Below are positions 36,734-46,580 of a DNA stretch of 64,000 nucleotides, piece by piece. The first letter of the stretch is position 1; every line of letters begins with the position of its first letter. The notes beneath the pieces are model-generated. The model worked only from the letters and a program-made list of their open reading frames with translations. It did not search any database and had not been told where the DNA came from. A program made the position numbers and the translations under genes. The stretch comes from Raineyella sp034933565 (GTDB taxonomy: Bacteria > Actinomycetota > Actinomycetes > Propionibacteriales > Propionibacteriaceae): positions 22,715-86,714 of the forward strand of contig NZ_JAYFNG010000023.1 of assembly GCF_034933565.1 (NCBI RefSeq). Direction: 5' to 3'.

Positions 36734-37306
36734 GTGAGCGCGTTCACCCTCCGCTACGACAACCCGGACCGCTTCGTCGCCGGAGCCGTCGGTGAGCCCG
36801 GGGACCGCACCTTCTTCCTGCAGGTCCGTGAGGCGGGCCAACTCTCCTCACTCGTCTGCGAGAAGCAGCAGGTCGAGGTGCTCGCCAGCCAGATCGCCCA
36901 CCTGCTCGACGAGGTCTCCGCCCGGTCCCTCAGCGGGATCGCCATCCCGCCGCCGGCGGCCGGTGCCCTCGACACCCGACCACTGGACGCCCCGATCACC
37001 GAGGACTTCCGGATCGGGCCGATGAGTCTGGCCTGGGACAGCCGCCACGACAAGGTGGTGCTGGAACTGTTCTCCGACGACGTCGAGGACTCCGTCACCG
37101 GGCTCAGCGAGATCGACAGCGCCGAGCTCGAGCAGGGCACGGTCTGCATCGTCGGCCTGACCCCCGCGTACGCCCGGCAGTTCGTTGCCCGCGCCCGGGC
37201 CGTCATCGCCGCCGGTCGGCCGGTGTGCCCGTTCTGCCGACAACCGATGGACCCCGAGGGCCATGTCTGTCCCCGCGCCAACGGCTACGTCAATCCGCTG
37301 GCGTGA
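36734..37306 (+). CDS. DUF3090 family protein
   Basis: A 190-residue protein with the family's N-terminal YDNPDRFVAGAVGEPGDRTFFL (in part: DRFVAGAVGEPGDRTFFLQ) and a C-terminal CPFCRQPMDPEGHVCPRANG with a likely zinc site. Function is unknown. It belongs to the conserved trio with the histidine phosphatase and the SCO1664-type gene. Confidence 0.92.
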   Translation: MSAFTLRYDNPDRFVAGAVGEPGDRTFFLQVREAGQLSSLVCEKQQVEVLASQIAHLLDEVSARSLSGIAIPPPAAGALDTRPLDAPITEDFRIGPMSLAWDSRHDKVVLELFSDDVEDSVTGLSEIDSAELEQGTVCIVGLTPAYARQFVARARAVIAAGRPVCPFCRQPMDPEGHVCPRANGYVNPLA

Positions 37307-37426
37307 CGTCGCGCCGGCCGTCCGCCGCCCCTGCACGTCAGTGGTGGGCCGCTGCGGCTCGCTGACCGTGTGCCACGGGGGTTCCCCGATGGTGCAGTGC
37401 CCCGGCACGCTGACCGGAGCAGTCTG

Positions 37427-38212
37427 ATGCACCCGGCCCTCAGCACACCGCCGTTCGAGGGGCCGCAGGTCGAGCTGCGGGTGCTCGGCCGGATCCGGGC
37501 GGCGTCCAACGCGACCTACCTGGCCGAGGCCGACCTGCCCGGGCGGGCGCCGGTGCGGTGCGTGTGGAAGCCGGTCGCGGGGGAGCGGCCGCTGTGGGAC
37601 TTCCCGGACGGCACGCTGGCGGCCCGCGAGGTCGCCGCGTACGCCCTGTCTGCTGCGGCCGGCTTCGACGTCGTCCCCACCACCCGGCTGGTCGAGACCG
37701 CACAGGGCATCGGGGCGCTGCAGACCTGGGTGGAGGTGGACGAGGACCTCGACGACCTGGTCGACCTCGCCCCGGTCGGTCGGATCCCGGAGGGCTGGTT
37801 CGGGGTCGTCGACGCGGTCGATGCATACGGCCGCGAGGTCACCCTGATGCACCGGGACGATCCGCGGCTGCGTCGGCTGGCGCTGTTCGACGCGGTGACC
37901 AACAACTCCGACCGCAAGCGGGTCCACCTGCTGCCCAGCGGTGGGCAGGTGCTCGGCTGCGACCACGGTCTGTGCTTCCACGTCGAGCCCAAGCTGCGCA
38001 CCGTGCTGTGGGGCTGGGCCGGTGCCCGACTGCGTGACGACGAGGTGGTCCTGTTGGAGCGGACCAGGGCCGTCGCCGCCGAGGTGCTCGGCGGCCTTCT
38101 CACCCCGGCCGAGACCGCCGAGGTGGTGGCCCGTACGGATGCCGTGCTGGCCTCCGGGGCGCTTCCCGTCCCGCAGGACAGCTGGCCGCCGATCCCTTGG
38201 CCCCCGCTGTAG
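37427..38212 (+). CDS. SCO1664-type protein (kinase-like fold)
   Basis: A 261-residue member of the actinobacterial family often annotated SCO1664. Features are ATYLAEADLPG, VWKPVAGERPLWDFPDGTLAAREVAAY (in part: KPVAGERPLWDFPDGTL), and DAVTNNSDRKRVHLL followed by GCDHGLCF, reminiscent of phosphatidylinositol 3/4-kinase-like catalytic (D-x5-N) and DxG loops. An ATP-dependent phosphotransfer is possible, but the substrate is unknown. ATG 37427 is the first start in good family context. Confidence 0.85.
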   Translation: MHPALSTPPFEGPQVELRVLGRIRAASNATYLAEADLPGRAPVRCVWKPVAGERPLWDFPDGTLAAREVAAYALSAAAGFDVVPTTRLVETAQGIGALQTWVEVDEDLDDLVDLAPVGRIPEGWFGVVDAVDAYGREVTLMHRDDPRLRRLALFDAVTNNSDRKRVHLLPSGGQVLGCDHGLCFHVEPKLRTVLWGWAGARLRDDEVVLLERTRAVAAEVLGGLLTPAETAEVVARTDAVLASGALPVPQDSWPPIPWPPL

Positions 38213-38215
38213 AGT
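38210..38215 (+). promoter_or_regulatory. -10 of leaderless mshC promoter
   Basis: TAGAGT overlaps the stop of the preceding gene and lies 7 nt before ATG 38223. Confidence 0.5.
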
Positions 38216-38222
38216 CGCCCGC

Positions 38223-39865
<1,643 letters not shown>

Positions 39866-39869
<4 letters not shown>

Positions 39870-39913
39870 GCCCGGCGTGTCGCCGTCCGGTGAGCCCGGT
39901 GTGCCGCCGTCGC
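39866..39913 (+). repeat. 24-bp tandem repeat at the hisE stop codon
   Basis: Units 39866-39889 and 39890-39913 begin GTGAGCCCGG; the first contains the hisE stop codon (39867-39869). Confidence 0.8.
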
Positions 39914-39945
39914 TCCCGGATTGGGCGGCGGCGGAGTGCCCCCAT

Positions 39946-39951
39946 TAGGGT
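39946..39951 (+). promoter_or_regulatory. -10 of leaderless hisG promoter
   Basis: TAGGGT lies 6 nt before GTG 39958, without a Shine-Dalgarno. Confidence 0.55.
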
Positions 39952-39957
39952 GGGGCC

Positions 39958-40818
39958 GTGAACTCTGAACGTCCGTTCCTCAAGGTCGCCGTCCCGAACA
40001 AGGGGTCCCTGTCCGACGCCTCGCAGCAGATGCTGCGCGAGGCGGGCTATCGGCAGCGCACCGAGTCCAAGGAACTCATGGTGGTCGACGAGGCCAACCG
40101 GGTCGAGTTCTACTACCTGCGCCCCCGCGACATCGCCATCTATGTGGGGGAGGGCACCCTCGACATCGGCTTCACCGGCCGCGACATGCTGCTCGACTCC
40201 GGTGCCGGGGCGACCGAGATCCGGGCCCTCGGCTTCGGCGGGACCCGGTTCCGTTTCGCCGCCCCGATGCAGGACCGGATGTCGGTCGAGCAGCTCGAAG
40301 GCAAGCGGATCGCCACCTCCTACCCAGGCTTGGTGAAGTCCTGGCTGGACGAGCGTTCGATGTCGGCCCGGCTGATCAACCTGGACGGGGCGGTGGAGAA
40401 CTCCATCCGCCTCGGCGTGGCCGATGCCATCGCCGACGTGGTGGAGACCGGTTCCACGCTCAAGCGGGCCGGTCTGGCGGTCTTCGGTGAGCCGATCCTG
40501 CAGTCCGAGGCGATCCTGGTCCAGCGCAACGGAGAGGTCCCCGAGGGACTCGACCACTTCGTGCAGCGCATCGAGGGTGTGCTGGTGGCCCGGGCGTACG
40601 TTCTGATGGACTACGACGTGTCCGAGGAGAAGCTCGAGGCCGCCCTTGCGCTGACCCCCGGCTTCGAGTCGCCGACCGTCTCCGAGCTCGCCCGCAAGGG
40701 CTGGTTCGCGGTCCGCGCGATGGTGCCCGCCGCCGACGCCCATCTCGTCATGGATGATCTGTGGGATCTCGGCGCCCGTGCGATCCTGGTCACCGACCTG
40801 GCTGCCTGCCGACTCTGA
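39958..40818 (+). CDS. hisG: ATP phosphoribosyltransferase (long form)
   Basis: First enzyme of histidine synthesis, 286 residues including the C-terminal regulatory ACT-like domain of the long, HisZ-independent form. LKVAVPNKGSLSD, RPRDIAIYVGEGTLDIGFTG (in part), RIATSYPGLVKSWL and the PRPP-site LGVADAIADVVETGSTLK are visible. Long-form HisG is feedback-inhibited by histidine through the C-terminal domain. Start GTG 39958 is set by the TAGGGT box. Confidence 0.96.
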   Translation: MNSERPFLKVAVPNKGSLSDASQQMLREAGYRQRTESKELMVVDEANRVEFYYLRPRDIAIYVGEGTLDIGFTGRDMLLDSGAGATEIRALGFGGTRFRFAAPMQDRMSVEQLEGKRIATSYPGLVKSWLDERSMSARLINLDGAVENSIRLGVADAIADVVETGSTLKRAGLAVFGEPILQSEAILVQRNGEVPEGLDHFVQRIEGVLVARAYVLMDYDVSEEKLEAALALTPGFESPTVSELARKGWFAVRAMVPAADAHLVMDDLWDLGARAILVTDLAACRL

Positions 40819-40842
40819 GCCGCAGGCCGGGGAGTATCTGAC

Positions 40843-41292
40843 ATGGAGGTCCTGCTGCGGGTCCGGTCCCGCGCCCTGCTGTCCAGCGCCATCGTGGTCT
40901 CGGTGCTGGTGCTGGGCAGTCCGGTGGTCACCTGGTTCCTGTTGCCGGGGGAGCTGCAGGCGCTGGCGACCGGGCCGGAGCTCGCGCTGATCATCGGCAC
41001 CCTGCTGGTCATCGTGATCTTCGTGATGGGGCTCGGGCTGTCCTCGCTCGTCGCCACCGAGGAGGGCGTGACGATCAGCACCGGGGTGATCCGGCACCAC
41101 TACGGCTGGCACGAGATCTCCGGCATCCGGTTCGAGGAGAACGACCCCTGGGCGTACGTCCTCACCTTCCGCCGCGACCGAGACGGCGACCCGCAACGCC
41201 GGATGGTGATGGCCATCCAGACCCCCGACGGGGATCGGGCCCGGCTCAACGCCGCCCGGCTCCAGGAGCTGTGGATCACCCACCGGCCCTGA
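40843..41292 (+). CDS. PH domain-containing membrane protein
   Basis: A 149-residue protein with two membrane helices (about residues 12-34 and 45-68) and a C-terminal bacterial PH-like domain (VTISTGVIRHHYGWHEISGI, FRRDRDGDPQRRMVM). This gene commonly follows hisG in actinobacteria. Function unknown. It is 24 nt after hisG and probably cotranscribed. Confidence 0.82.
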   Translation: MEVLLRVRSRALLSSAIVVSVLVLGSPVVTWFLLPGELQALATGPELALIIGTLLVIVIFVMGLGLSSLVATEEGVTISTGVIRHHYGWHEISGIRFEENDPWAYVLTFRRDRDGDPQRRMVMAIQTPDGDRARLNAARLQELWITHRP

Positions 41293-41367
41293 CCCCCGGT
41301 CCGGTCGCCCGGAAAAACGGGGGCACCCGGCGCCTGGCGCCCGGCCGGTCGCCCGGGAAACCGGGGC
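41293..41367 (+). repeat. repeat pair between convergent genes
   Basis: CCGGTCGCCCGG followed by an A-run and CGGGG occurs twice in this 75-nt spacer, and GGCGCC-type dyads lie between. It may act as a terminator region for both flanking genes. Confidence 0.45.
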
Positions 41368-42195
41368 TCAGGCCGGGACGGTCATCCCCAGGAGCACCTG
41401 GGCGATGCCATGGTCGTCGTTGCTGGCGGTCACCACGTCGGCGACCTCCTTGAGTGCGTCGATCGCGTTGCCCATCGCCACGCCCACTCCGGCGGTGCGG
41501 ACCATGGTGATGTCGTTCTCGTTGTCGCCGAATGCAACGGTCCGCTCCAGCGGGATCCCCCGGGCGGCGCAGAATGCGGCCAGGGCCGCGCCCTTGCTGA
41601 CCCCCGCGGCGTTCACCTCGTAGTAGTAGGTCGACGAGAAGCAGGTCTCGGCCTCGTCACCGCCGAGCGCGTCGATCGCCTCCCGATGCTGCACCAGCAC
41701 CTCGTACGGGGCGGAGACGAGGATCTTCGGCGGGGTCGGGGCAGCAGCGAAGAGGTCCTCGACCACCACCTCGCGGGTGCCGTTCGCGCGGGCCTCGAGA
41801 TGCACCATGTGCCCCTCGGGGTCCTCGATGAACACTTGGTCGCCGACCGGGACGATGGTGGACACCGGTAGCTCCCGCAGACCGCGGTACACCCGGGCGG
41901 ACACGTGGGCCGGCACCGGCCAGGAGTTCAGCACCTCCCCGGTCGTCGCGTCCTCGATCACGGCACCGTTGCAGCCGGCGAGGACCAGGCCGTCGGTGGC
42001 CAGGCCGAGCCGGGCGACCTGGAAGCGGAGCCCCGCGACAGGGCGCCCGGACGCGATCATCACGGTGGCGCCGACCGAGCGGACCCGGTCGATCGCCTCG
42101 CGTGTGCTGTCGAGGATGTCATGGTCGGACGAGAGCAGGGTCCCGTCGACGTCGAATGCCACCAGCCGTGGAACCCTCAAGGGCACTTCCTTCAT
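41368..42195 (-). CDS. Cof-type HAD-family phosphatase
   Basis: A 275-residue HAD hydrolase of the Cof/YidA class (cap type IIB). The nucleophile motif VAFDVDGTLL is at about residues 12-21, motif II IASGRP, motif III Lys in NAAGVSKGAAL and motif IV AFGDNENDITM. Substrates are sugar phosphates or similar phosphoesters, unknown here. The start overlaps the stop of the upstream membrane-protein gene by one base, so the two form an operon. Confidence 0.92.
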   Translation of the reverse strand: MKEVPLRVPRLVAFDVDGTLLSSDHDILDSTREAIDRVRSVGATVMIASGRPVAGLRFQVARLGLATDGLVLAGCNGAVIEDATTGEVLNSWPVPAHVSARVYRGLRELPVSTIVPVGDQVFIEDPEGHMVHLEARANGTREVVVEDLFAAAPTPPKILVSAPYEVLVQHREAIDALGGDEAETCFSSTYYYEVNAAGVSKGAALAAFCAARGIPLERTVAFGDNENDITMVRTAGVGVAMGNAIDALKEVADVVTASNDDHGIAQVLLGMTVPA

Positions 42196-42755
42196 CAGTT
42201 GATCCCACGCTTGCGCAGGATGTCCTCGATCTCGTCGAACTCATCACCGGAGCCATCGGCCTTGGCCGTGGACGGCTTCGTCCCCGTGGCGGCGGTGGGG
42301 GTGCTGGTCGTGGCCGGTCGGGCGGCCGGTGTCGCGGCACCCGTCCCGGCCCCCGGACGGGTGCCGGCGGGCGGCTGACCGCCCTTCCCGGCCCGGGCGG
42401 CGCGGCGCTCCTCGCGCCGGGCCCTGATGTCCTCCTTGGTCCGGACACCCACCCCGCGGCGGTTCAGCGCACCGGCCACCAGCCAGAGCACCACGGCCAG
42501 GGCGAGGGCCCCGATCCCGGCCCCCACCAGGGTGGTCCAGACCAGCGACGCGCCCCAGCCGATCAGCGCGGCGACAAGGTCATAGGCGAGCTTCATCAAC
42601 CCGGACAGGAACAGGCCGGCGCTCAGGGCGATCAGCCCGAGGCCCTCCAGGATGCGTCCGGCGCCGTAGCCGGCCCGCCAGCTGATCAGCGCGTACACGA
42701 GTCCGATCAGGGCCAGCGCGGCTGTCGCGACGAGCAGGACGTCCGAGGGGTTCAT
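42195..42755 (-). CDS. membrane protein with charged C-terminal tail
   Basis: I do not recognise a family. The 186-residue product has four hydrophobic stretches (about residues 5-25, 34-52, 62-82, 84-98) then a basic cytoplasmic segment (RTKEDIRARREERRAARAG) and a Thr/Pro/Ala-rich tail ending in an acidic helix. It has its own leaderless-type promoter and is coupled to the HAD phosphatase gene downstream. Confidence 0.65.
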   Translation of the reverse strand: MNPSDVLLVATAALALIGLVYALISWRAGYGAGRILEGLGLIALSAGLFLSGLMKLAYDLVAALIGWGASLVWTTLVGAGIGALALAVVLWLVAGALNRRGVGVRTKEDIRARREERRAARAGKGGQPPAGTRPGAGTGAATPAARPATTSTPTAATGTKPSTAKADGSGDEFDEIEDILRKRGIN

Positions 42756-42761
42756 GCCCTC

Positions 42762-42767
42762 AGCCTA
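42762..42767 (-). promoter_or_regulatory. -10 of leaderless membrane-protein gene promoter
   Basis: On the minus strand TAGGCT is 6 nt before ATG 42755. Confidence 0.5.
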
Positions 42768-43009
42768 CCCGGGGCGCCGGAGTGCCCCCGGAACCACGGC
42801 GATGATGCGCGTGCTGACCCGGATGTGACGGTGTGCATGCTGCCTCGGGCGCGGCGGGGCGTGCGCCCGCCGCCGGAGACGAGGCGCGTGGGGAACGGAC
42901 CGGCGGGTTCCGGTGAACCGCTTGACTGCTCCTGGGGACGGATCGACGCTGGATGGTGGGCCCGGGCAGGGGAGCCCGGGACGGGATGGAAGTCGGGAAG
43001 GAGCCGATC

Positions 43010-43432
43010 ATGGCACTCGTACGTCGACCGCGGCCGGTCTGGCCGGATCTGCAGGATCTGGTCGAGCGGTTCTTCGAGACCGAGACGGAGGAGACGTCAC
43101 TGTTGCGGGTGGAGGAGTACGTGGACGACAAGACCTTGGTCGTTCGCGCCGAGGCCCCCGGACTGGATCCGGACAAGGACGTTTCGATCTCCGTCGACAA
43201 CGGCAAGCTGCTCATCAGCGCCAAGCGCGAGGAGCGCTCCGAACACAAGGAGAAGGACTCCTACCACTCCGAGTTCCGGTACGGATCGTTCAGCCGGACG
43301 ATCCCGCTGCCGGCCGGGGTGACCGAGGGGGACGTCACCGCGAGCTATCGCGACGGGGTCCTGGAGGTCCGGGTCCCGATGGGTGAGGAGGTGACACCGG
43401 GCGGCCACAAGGTGCCGGTGACCCGGGGCTGA
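43010..43432 (+). CDS. Hsp20/alpha-crystallin small heat shock protein
   Basis: A 140-residue holdase chaperone. The alpha-crystallin domain runs from about residue 38 (VEEYVDDKTLVVRAEAPGLD) to 125 and includes the GVLEVRVP motif (DGVLEVRVPM). ATG 43010 is preceded by AAGGAG. Upstream, CTTGACT at 42921-42927 could be a -35, but no clear HAIR or CIRCE inverted repeat is seen, so heat-shock control is not shown. Confidence 0.92.
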   Translation: MALVRRPRPVWPDLQDLVERFFETETEETSLLRVEEYVDDKTLVVRAEAPGLDPDKDVSISVDNGKLLISAKREERSEHKEKDSYHSEFRYGSFSRTIPLPAGVTEGDVTASYRDGVLEVRVPMGEEVTPGGHKVPVTRG

Positions 43433-43664
43433 GCCTCCGAGTCGGCCCCTGCACGGAGAGAGGATGGTACGTCGGACCGGGAGCGCCTCTCGGCGAGTGG
43501 CCGCTCGCAGCGGCAGGAGTTGAGGCCCGGGGCTACCGCGGCCCGACGCACGTCCGAGGATAGGACGGAGTGGCGGCCGAGCCAAAACCGCGAGAACCAC
43601 AACCGGAACAGAACCGCGGGGGCTGCAGGGCGGTGGTCCCCCGGCGCCACTGCAGTGCCCGGTG

Positions 43665-44270
43665 TCAGTGCAGGGCGCCGTCGCGCCACAACCGGGCGCA
43701 GGCGGTCAGGTCCTGCGCCATCGTCTGCATCCGGGCCGCCTGGAGGGCTGCCTCGGCGCCCTCCGACACCTCGGCCCGGCCGGAGGACACCACGTGGCAG
43801 AAGGCGGCGGCCCGCTCCAGGGCGATGGCGAAGTCGCCGTCGAAGACGCCCTGCAGGATCTCGTCGGTCACCCGGCGCACCTCGTCGGGGCCGGTCGGGT
43901 CGCCGGCCCCGGCGACGACATGGTCGGGCTCGGTGAACCGGATGCCGGCGGCGTATTCCCGGGCGGCCCCGTACGGATCGGTGAGCACCCAGGTGTGCAG
44001 CACGTAGAGGCGCCACAGTGCCCCGGGCAGCGTACGTGCCGGTCGCTGGGCCCACAGGTCGGCGAGGGTGTCCAGCCCGATGTCGTCGACGAGCGCCACC
44101 AGGCGCTCGGTCACCGCGGGGTCGTCGGCCGCCCGGCCGGCATGCAGCAGGACGGCGGCGGACTCGTGGGCGGCGTGCAGGGCCTCGATCGGGTCGGTCC
44201 GCTCGCCCAGTGCCTCCAGGGCGGCCGGGGGCAGGAAGCCGGGCCGGCGTGGTCTGCGGTCATCGGTCAC
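43665..44270 (-). CDS. conserved-type hypothetical protein
   Basis: I do not recognise the function. The 201-residue soluble protein is helical in appearance with WAQRPARTLPGALWRLYVLH and ERAAAFCHVVSSGRAEVSEG as its most distinctive parts. Its GTG at 44270 follows a leaderless-type TAGCCT, back to back with the SseB-like gene, and base composition and codon use match real neighbours. Confidence 0.65.
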   Translation of the reverse strand: MTDDRRPRRPGFLPPAALEALGERTDPIEALHAAHESAAVLLHAGRAADDPAVTERLVALVDDIGLDTLADLWAQRPARTLPGALWRLYVLHTWVLTDPYGAAREYAAGIRFTEPDHVVAGAGDPTGPDEVRRVTDEILQGVFDGDFAIALERAAAFCHVVSSGRAEVSEGAEAALQAARMQTMAQDLTACARLWRDGALH

Positions 44271-44276
44271 CCGACC

Positions 44277-44282
44277 AGGCTA
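44277..44282 (-). promoter_or_regulatory. -10 of leaderless hypothetical-gene promoter
   Basis: On the minus strand TAGCCT is 6 nt before GTG 44270. Confidence 0.5.
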
Positions 44283-44309
44283 GGCGATGGGCACCCGGGG
44301 TGGATCCTC

Positions 44310-44315
44310 TACGCT
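44310..44315 (+). promoter_or_regulatory. -10 of leaderless SseB-like gene promoter
   Basis: TACGCT lies 8 nt before ATG 44324. Confidence 0.45.
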
Positions 44316-44323
44316 TGGGCACC

Positions 44324-44902
44324 ATGACGGCACACCACGACCACCTGCTCGGTGACACGAACCATGAGTTCGCCGAGGACGACGGCTCGGCGCCGGACGG
44401 GCTGCGTGACCTGATGGCTGCCGCCGGCACCGGCGACCAGCGGGCCTACCTGGATGCGGTCGTGGAACTGTGCCTGTCGCGGCTGCTCGTGCCGATCGTC
44501 TCCAGCGGAGAGAATCTCCACCCCGAGGGCCCCGACCCCGACCGGCACGCCGAGATGTCCGCGGTGCTGCTGCAGCAGGCGGACGGCGCGAAGGCGATGC
44601 TGGCGTTCACCGGGGTGGACGCACTGGCCGCCTGGAACCCGAAGGCCCGCCCGATCCCGGCGACGCTGGACCGGGTGGCGGAGGCTGCGGTGATGTCCGG
44701 GGCCGGCACCCTGCTGATCGACCTGCAGGGCCCCGTCCCGATGGCGCTGGAGGAGCCGCTGCTCACCAATCTGGGGCGTGGCCGCCGGCTGGTGCGGCTG
44801 GAGGACGGCTTCGGCTGGCTGGCCACCCGCGACGAGGAGGCCGGGGAGAACGGGGCCGAGCCCGGTCACCACCACCATGACCATGACCACGAGCACCATT
44901 GA
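44324..44902 (+). CDS. SseB family protein with His/Asp tail
   Basis: A 192-residue SseB-domain protein (LVPIVSSGENLHPEG, MLAFTGVDALAAWNPKARPIP, LLIDLQGPVPMALEEPL), a family of unclear function that often sits beside infC in actinobacteria, as here. The last residues form a His/Asp/Glu run (HHHHDHDHEHH) that could bind divalent metal. Leaderless-type TACGCT upstream. Confidence 0.82.
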   Translation: MTAHHDHLLGDTNHEFAEDDGSAPDGLRDLMAAAGTGDQRAYLDAVVELCLSRLLVPIVSSGENLHPEGPDPDRHAEMSAVLLQQADGAKAMLAFTGVDALAAWNPKARPIPATLDRVAEAAVMSGAGTLLIDLQGPVPMALEEPLLTNLGRGRRLVRLEDGFGWLATRDEEAGENGAEPGHHHHDHDHEHH

Positions 44903-44945
44903 GCGCCACGACGGACAGGGCCACGGGCGCCGGCGCTGAGCGTGA

Positions 44946-44975
44946 TTAGGGTCTGCCGAGCGGTCGCGCTATAGT
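44946..44975 (+). promoter_or_regulatory. promoter of infC-rpmI-rplT
   Basis: TATAGT (44970-44975) is a good -10; TTAGGG (44946-44951) 18 nt upstream is a weak -35. The transcript would carry a leader of about 245 nt. Confidence 0.5.
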
Positions 44976-45152
44976 GAACGCCGACCGATCCGGCTCTGTG
45001 CCGGATCCACAAGTGGGGACCTGATCTCCCACCCGTACGATGCCGCCGGCCCCATGGGGGCCAGCACCAGTCGTCGGGTAGGTCGCATGGCCGCGGAGCC
45101 TTCCGCCCACCGTTCCGGGTACGGGCTCACGCGATGGTATGCGTTCCTTCAG

Positions 45153-45172
45153 GGCCCCGCGACAGCGGGGCC
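45153..45172 (+). terminator. attenuator-like hairpin before infC
   Basis: GGCCCCGC, loop GACA, GCGGGGCC, followed by TTCGTCGT. A strong GC stem 53 nt before the infC start could terminate or pause transcription in the leader. Confidence 0.5.
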
Positions 45173-45225
45173 TTCGTCGTATCCCCGGGTCGAAACCCTG
45201 CGAGTACCGCGAATTTGGAGGAAGC

Positions 45226-45915
45226 ATCAGCACTGAACCGCGCATCAATGAGCGCATCCGTGTCCCGGAGGTCCGACTCGTCGGGCCGAACGGAGAGCAG
45301 GTGGGCATCGTACGGATCGAAGATGCCATGCGATTGGCCCGCGAGTCGGAGCTGGATCTCGTCGAGGTGGCCCCCCAGGCCAAGCCCCCCGTGGTCAAGC
45401 TCATGGACTACGGCAAGTTCAAGTACGAGAACGCTCAGAAGGAGCGCGAGAACCGTCGCAACCAGTCGAACGCTCTCGTCAAGGAGATGAAGCTTCGACC
45501 GAAGATCGACGACCACGACTACGAGACCAAGAAGGGTCACGTGGTCCGCTTCCTCAAGGGCGGCGACAAGGTCAAGATCACCATCATGTTCCGCGGTCGC
45601 GAGCAGAGCCGTCCGGAGCTGGGCTTCAACCTGCTCAAGCGGCTCGCCGACGACGTCGAGGAGTTCGGCACCATCGAGTTCCCTCCCAAGCAGGAGGGAC
45701 GGAACATGCTGATGATCCTCGCCCCGACGCGCAAGAAGACGCAGGCGCGCGTCGAGCACGAGAAGGACAAGGAACGGAAGGCCGCGGAGCGGGCGGCCGA
45801 CGTGGAACTGGAGCGCGAGGAGCAGGCCGCCGCGCGCGCCCGCGCCGAGGCCGAGGTCCGGGAAAAGAAGAAGAAGGGTCCGGCCGACAACATGGACCCC
45901 GATATCGACCTGTGA
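45226..45915 (+). CDS. infC: translation initiation factor IF-3, ATC start
   Basis: IF-3 binds the 30S subunit and checks start codon-anticodon pairing. The 229-residue product begins STEPRINERIRVPEVRLVGP after the start, contains KLMDYGKFKYE and MFRGRE in the two-domain core, and has a basic/acidic C-terminal tail of about 50 residues. GGAGGA at 45217-45222 is followed by ATC at 45226, just where the family begins; no ATG, GTG or TTG fits. An upstream ATG (45139) would read through the hairpin and is unlikely. AUU/AUC starts on infC are known to allow autoregulation by IF-3. Confidence 0.9.
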   Translation: MSTEPRINERIRVPEVRLVGPNGEQVGIVRIEDAMRLARESELDLVEVAPQAKPPVVKLMDYGKFKYENAQKERENRRNQSNALVKEMKLRPKIDDHDYETKKGHVVRFLKGGDKVKITIMFRGREQSRPELGFNLLKRLADDVEEFGTIEFPPKQEGRNMLMILAPTRKKTQARVEHEKDKERKAAERAADVELEREEQAAARARAEAEVREKKKKGPADNMDPDIDL

Positions 45916-45946
45916 TCGCCGCAGGGCGATAGAAACGGAGCACAAC

Positions 45947-46141
45947 ATGCCGAAGATGAAGACGCACTCCGGTGCCAAGAAGCGGTTCAAGCTGACGGGT
46001 TCCGGCAAGGTCATGCACCGCCGCGCCGGGAAGATGCACCTCAACGAGCACAAGCCCACCAAGCGCACCCGCCGCCTGACCGGCGACTCCGTGCTGCCCA
46101 AGGGCGATGCCGCGAAGGCCAAGAAGCTGCTCGGCAAGTGA
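45947..46141 (+). CDS. rpmI: 50S ribosomal protein L35
   Basis: A 64-residue basic L35: PKMKTHSGAKKRFKLTGSGK at the start and HLNEHKPTKRTRRL. ATG 45947 follows ACGGAG. It is the middle gene of infC-rpmI-rplT. Confidence 0.97.
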   Translation: MPKMKTHSGAKKRFKLTGSGKVMHRRAGKMHLNEHKPTKRTRRLTGDSVLPKGDAAKAKKLLGK

Positions 46142-46186
46142 GCATTTCCCGACCCTGACTTTTCTTGAACTGAAGGAGATACCACC

Positions 46187-46564
46187 ATGGCACGCGTCAA
46201 GCGTTCTGTGAATGCGCAGAAGAAGCGCCGCGAGGTCCTGGACCGCGCATCCGGCTACCGCGGACAGCGCTCGCGCTCGTACCGCAAGGCCAAGGAGCAG
46301 CTGCTCCACTCCGGCGTCTACAGCTTCCGCGACCGTCGCGCCAAGAAGGGCGACTTCCGCAAGCTGTGGATCCAGCGCATCAACGCTGCCGCTCGCGCCG
46401 AGGGCATGACCTACAACCGCTTCATCAACGGCCTGAAGAACGCCGGCATCGAGGTGGACCGCAAGATGCTCGCCGAGCTGGCCGTCAGCGACGCCCCCGC
46501 GTTCGCCAAGCTGGTGCAGATCGCCAAGGACAACCAGCCGGCCGCGGAGACCGTCGCCGCCTGA
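46187..46564 (+). CDS. rplT: 50S ribosomal protein L20
   Basis: A 125-residue L20: ARVKRSVNAQKKRREVLDRA, YRGQRSRSYRKAKEQL, WIQRINAAARAEGMTYNRF (in part) and the C-terminal LAELAVSDAPAFAKLV. AAGGAG precedes the ATG. L20 nucleates 50S assembly and represses this operon in some bacteria. Confidence 0.97.
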   Translation: MARVKRSVNAQKKRREVLDRASGYRGQRSRSYRKAKEQLLHSGVYSFRDRRAKKGDFRKLWIQRINAAARAEGMTYNRFINGLKNAGIEVDRKMLAELAVSDAPAFAKLVQIAKDNQPAAETVAA

Positions 46565-46580
46565 TGTCGCGAGCCGTCTG

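Larger units (their letters stand above)
44903..45225 (+). other. infC leader region
   Basis: No gene. It has a promoter with TATAGT at 44970-44975, hairpins at 44987-45007, 45013-45032 and 45048-45062, and a strong hairpin at 45153-45172, then the infC ribosome binding site. Confidence 0.65.

Noticed and set aside
42900..43009. HAIR or CIRCE element upstream of hsp20
   Set aside because: Only a CTTGACT half-site is seen; no matching inverted half.
45139..45225. ATG 45139 as infC start
   Set aside because: It would translate the attenuator-like hairpin and add a non-conserved N-terminus; the Shine-Dalgarno serves ATC 45226.
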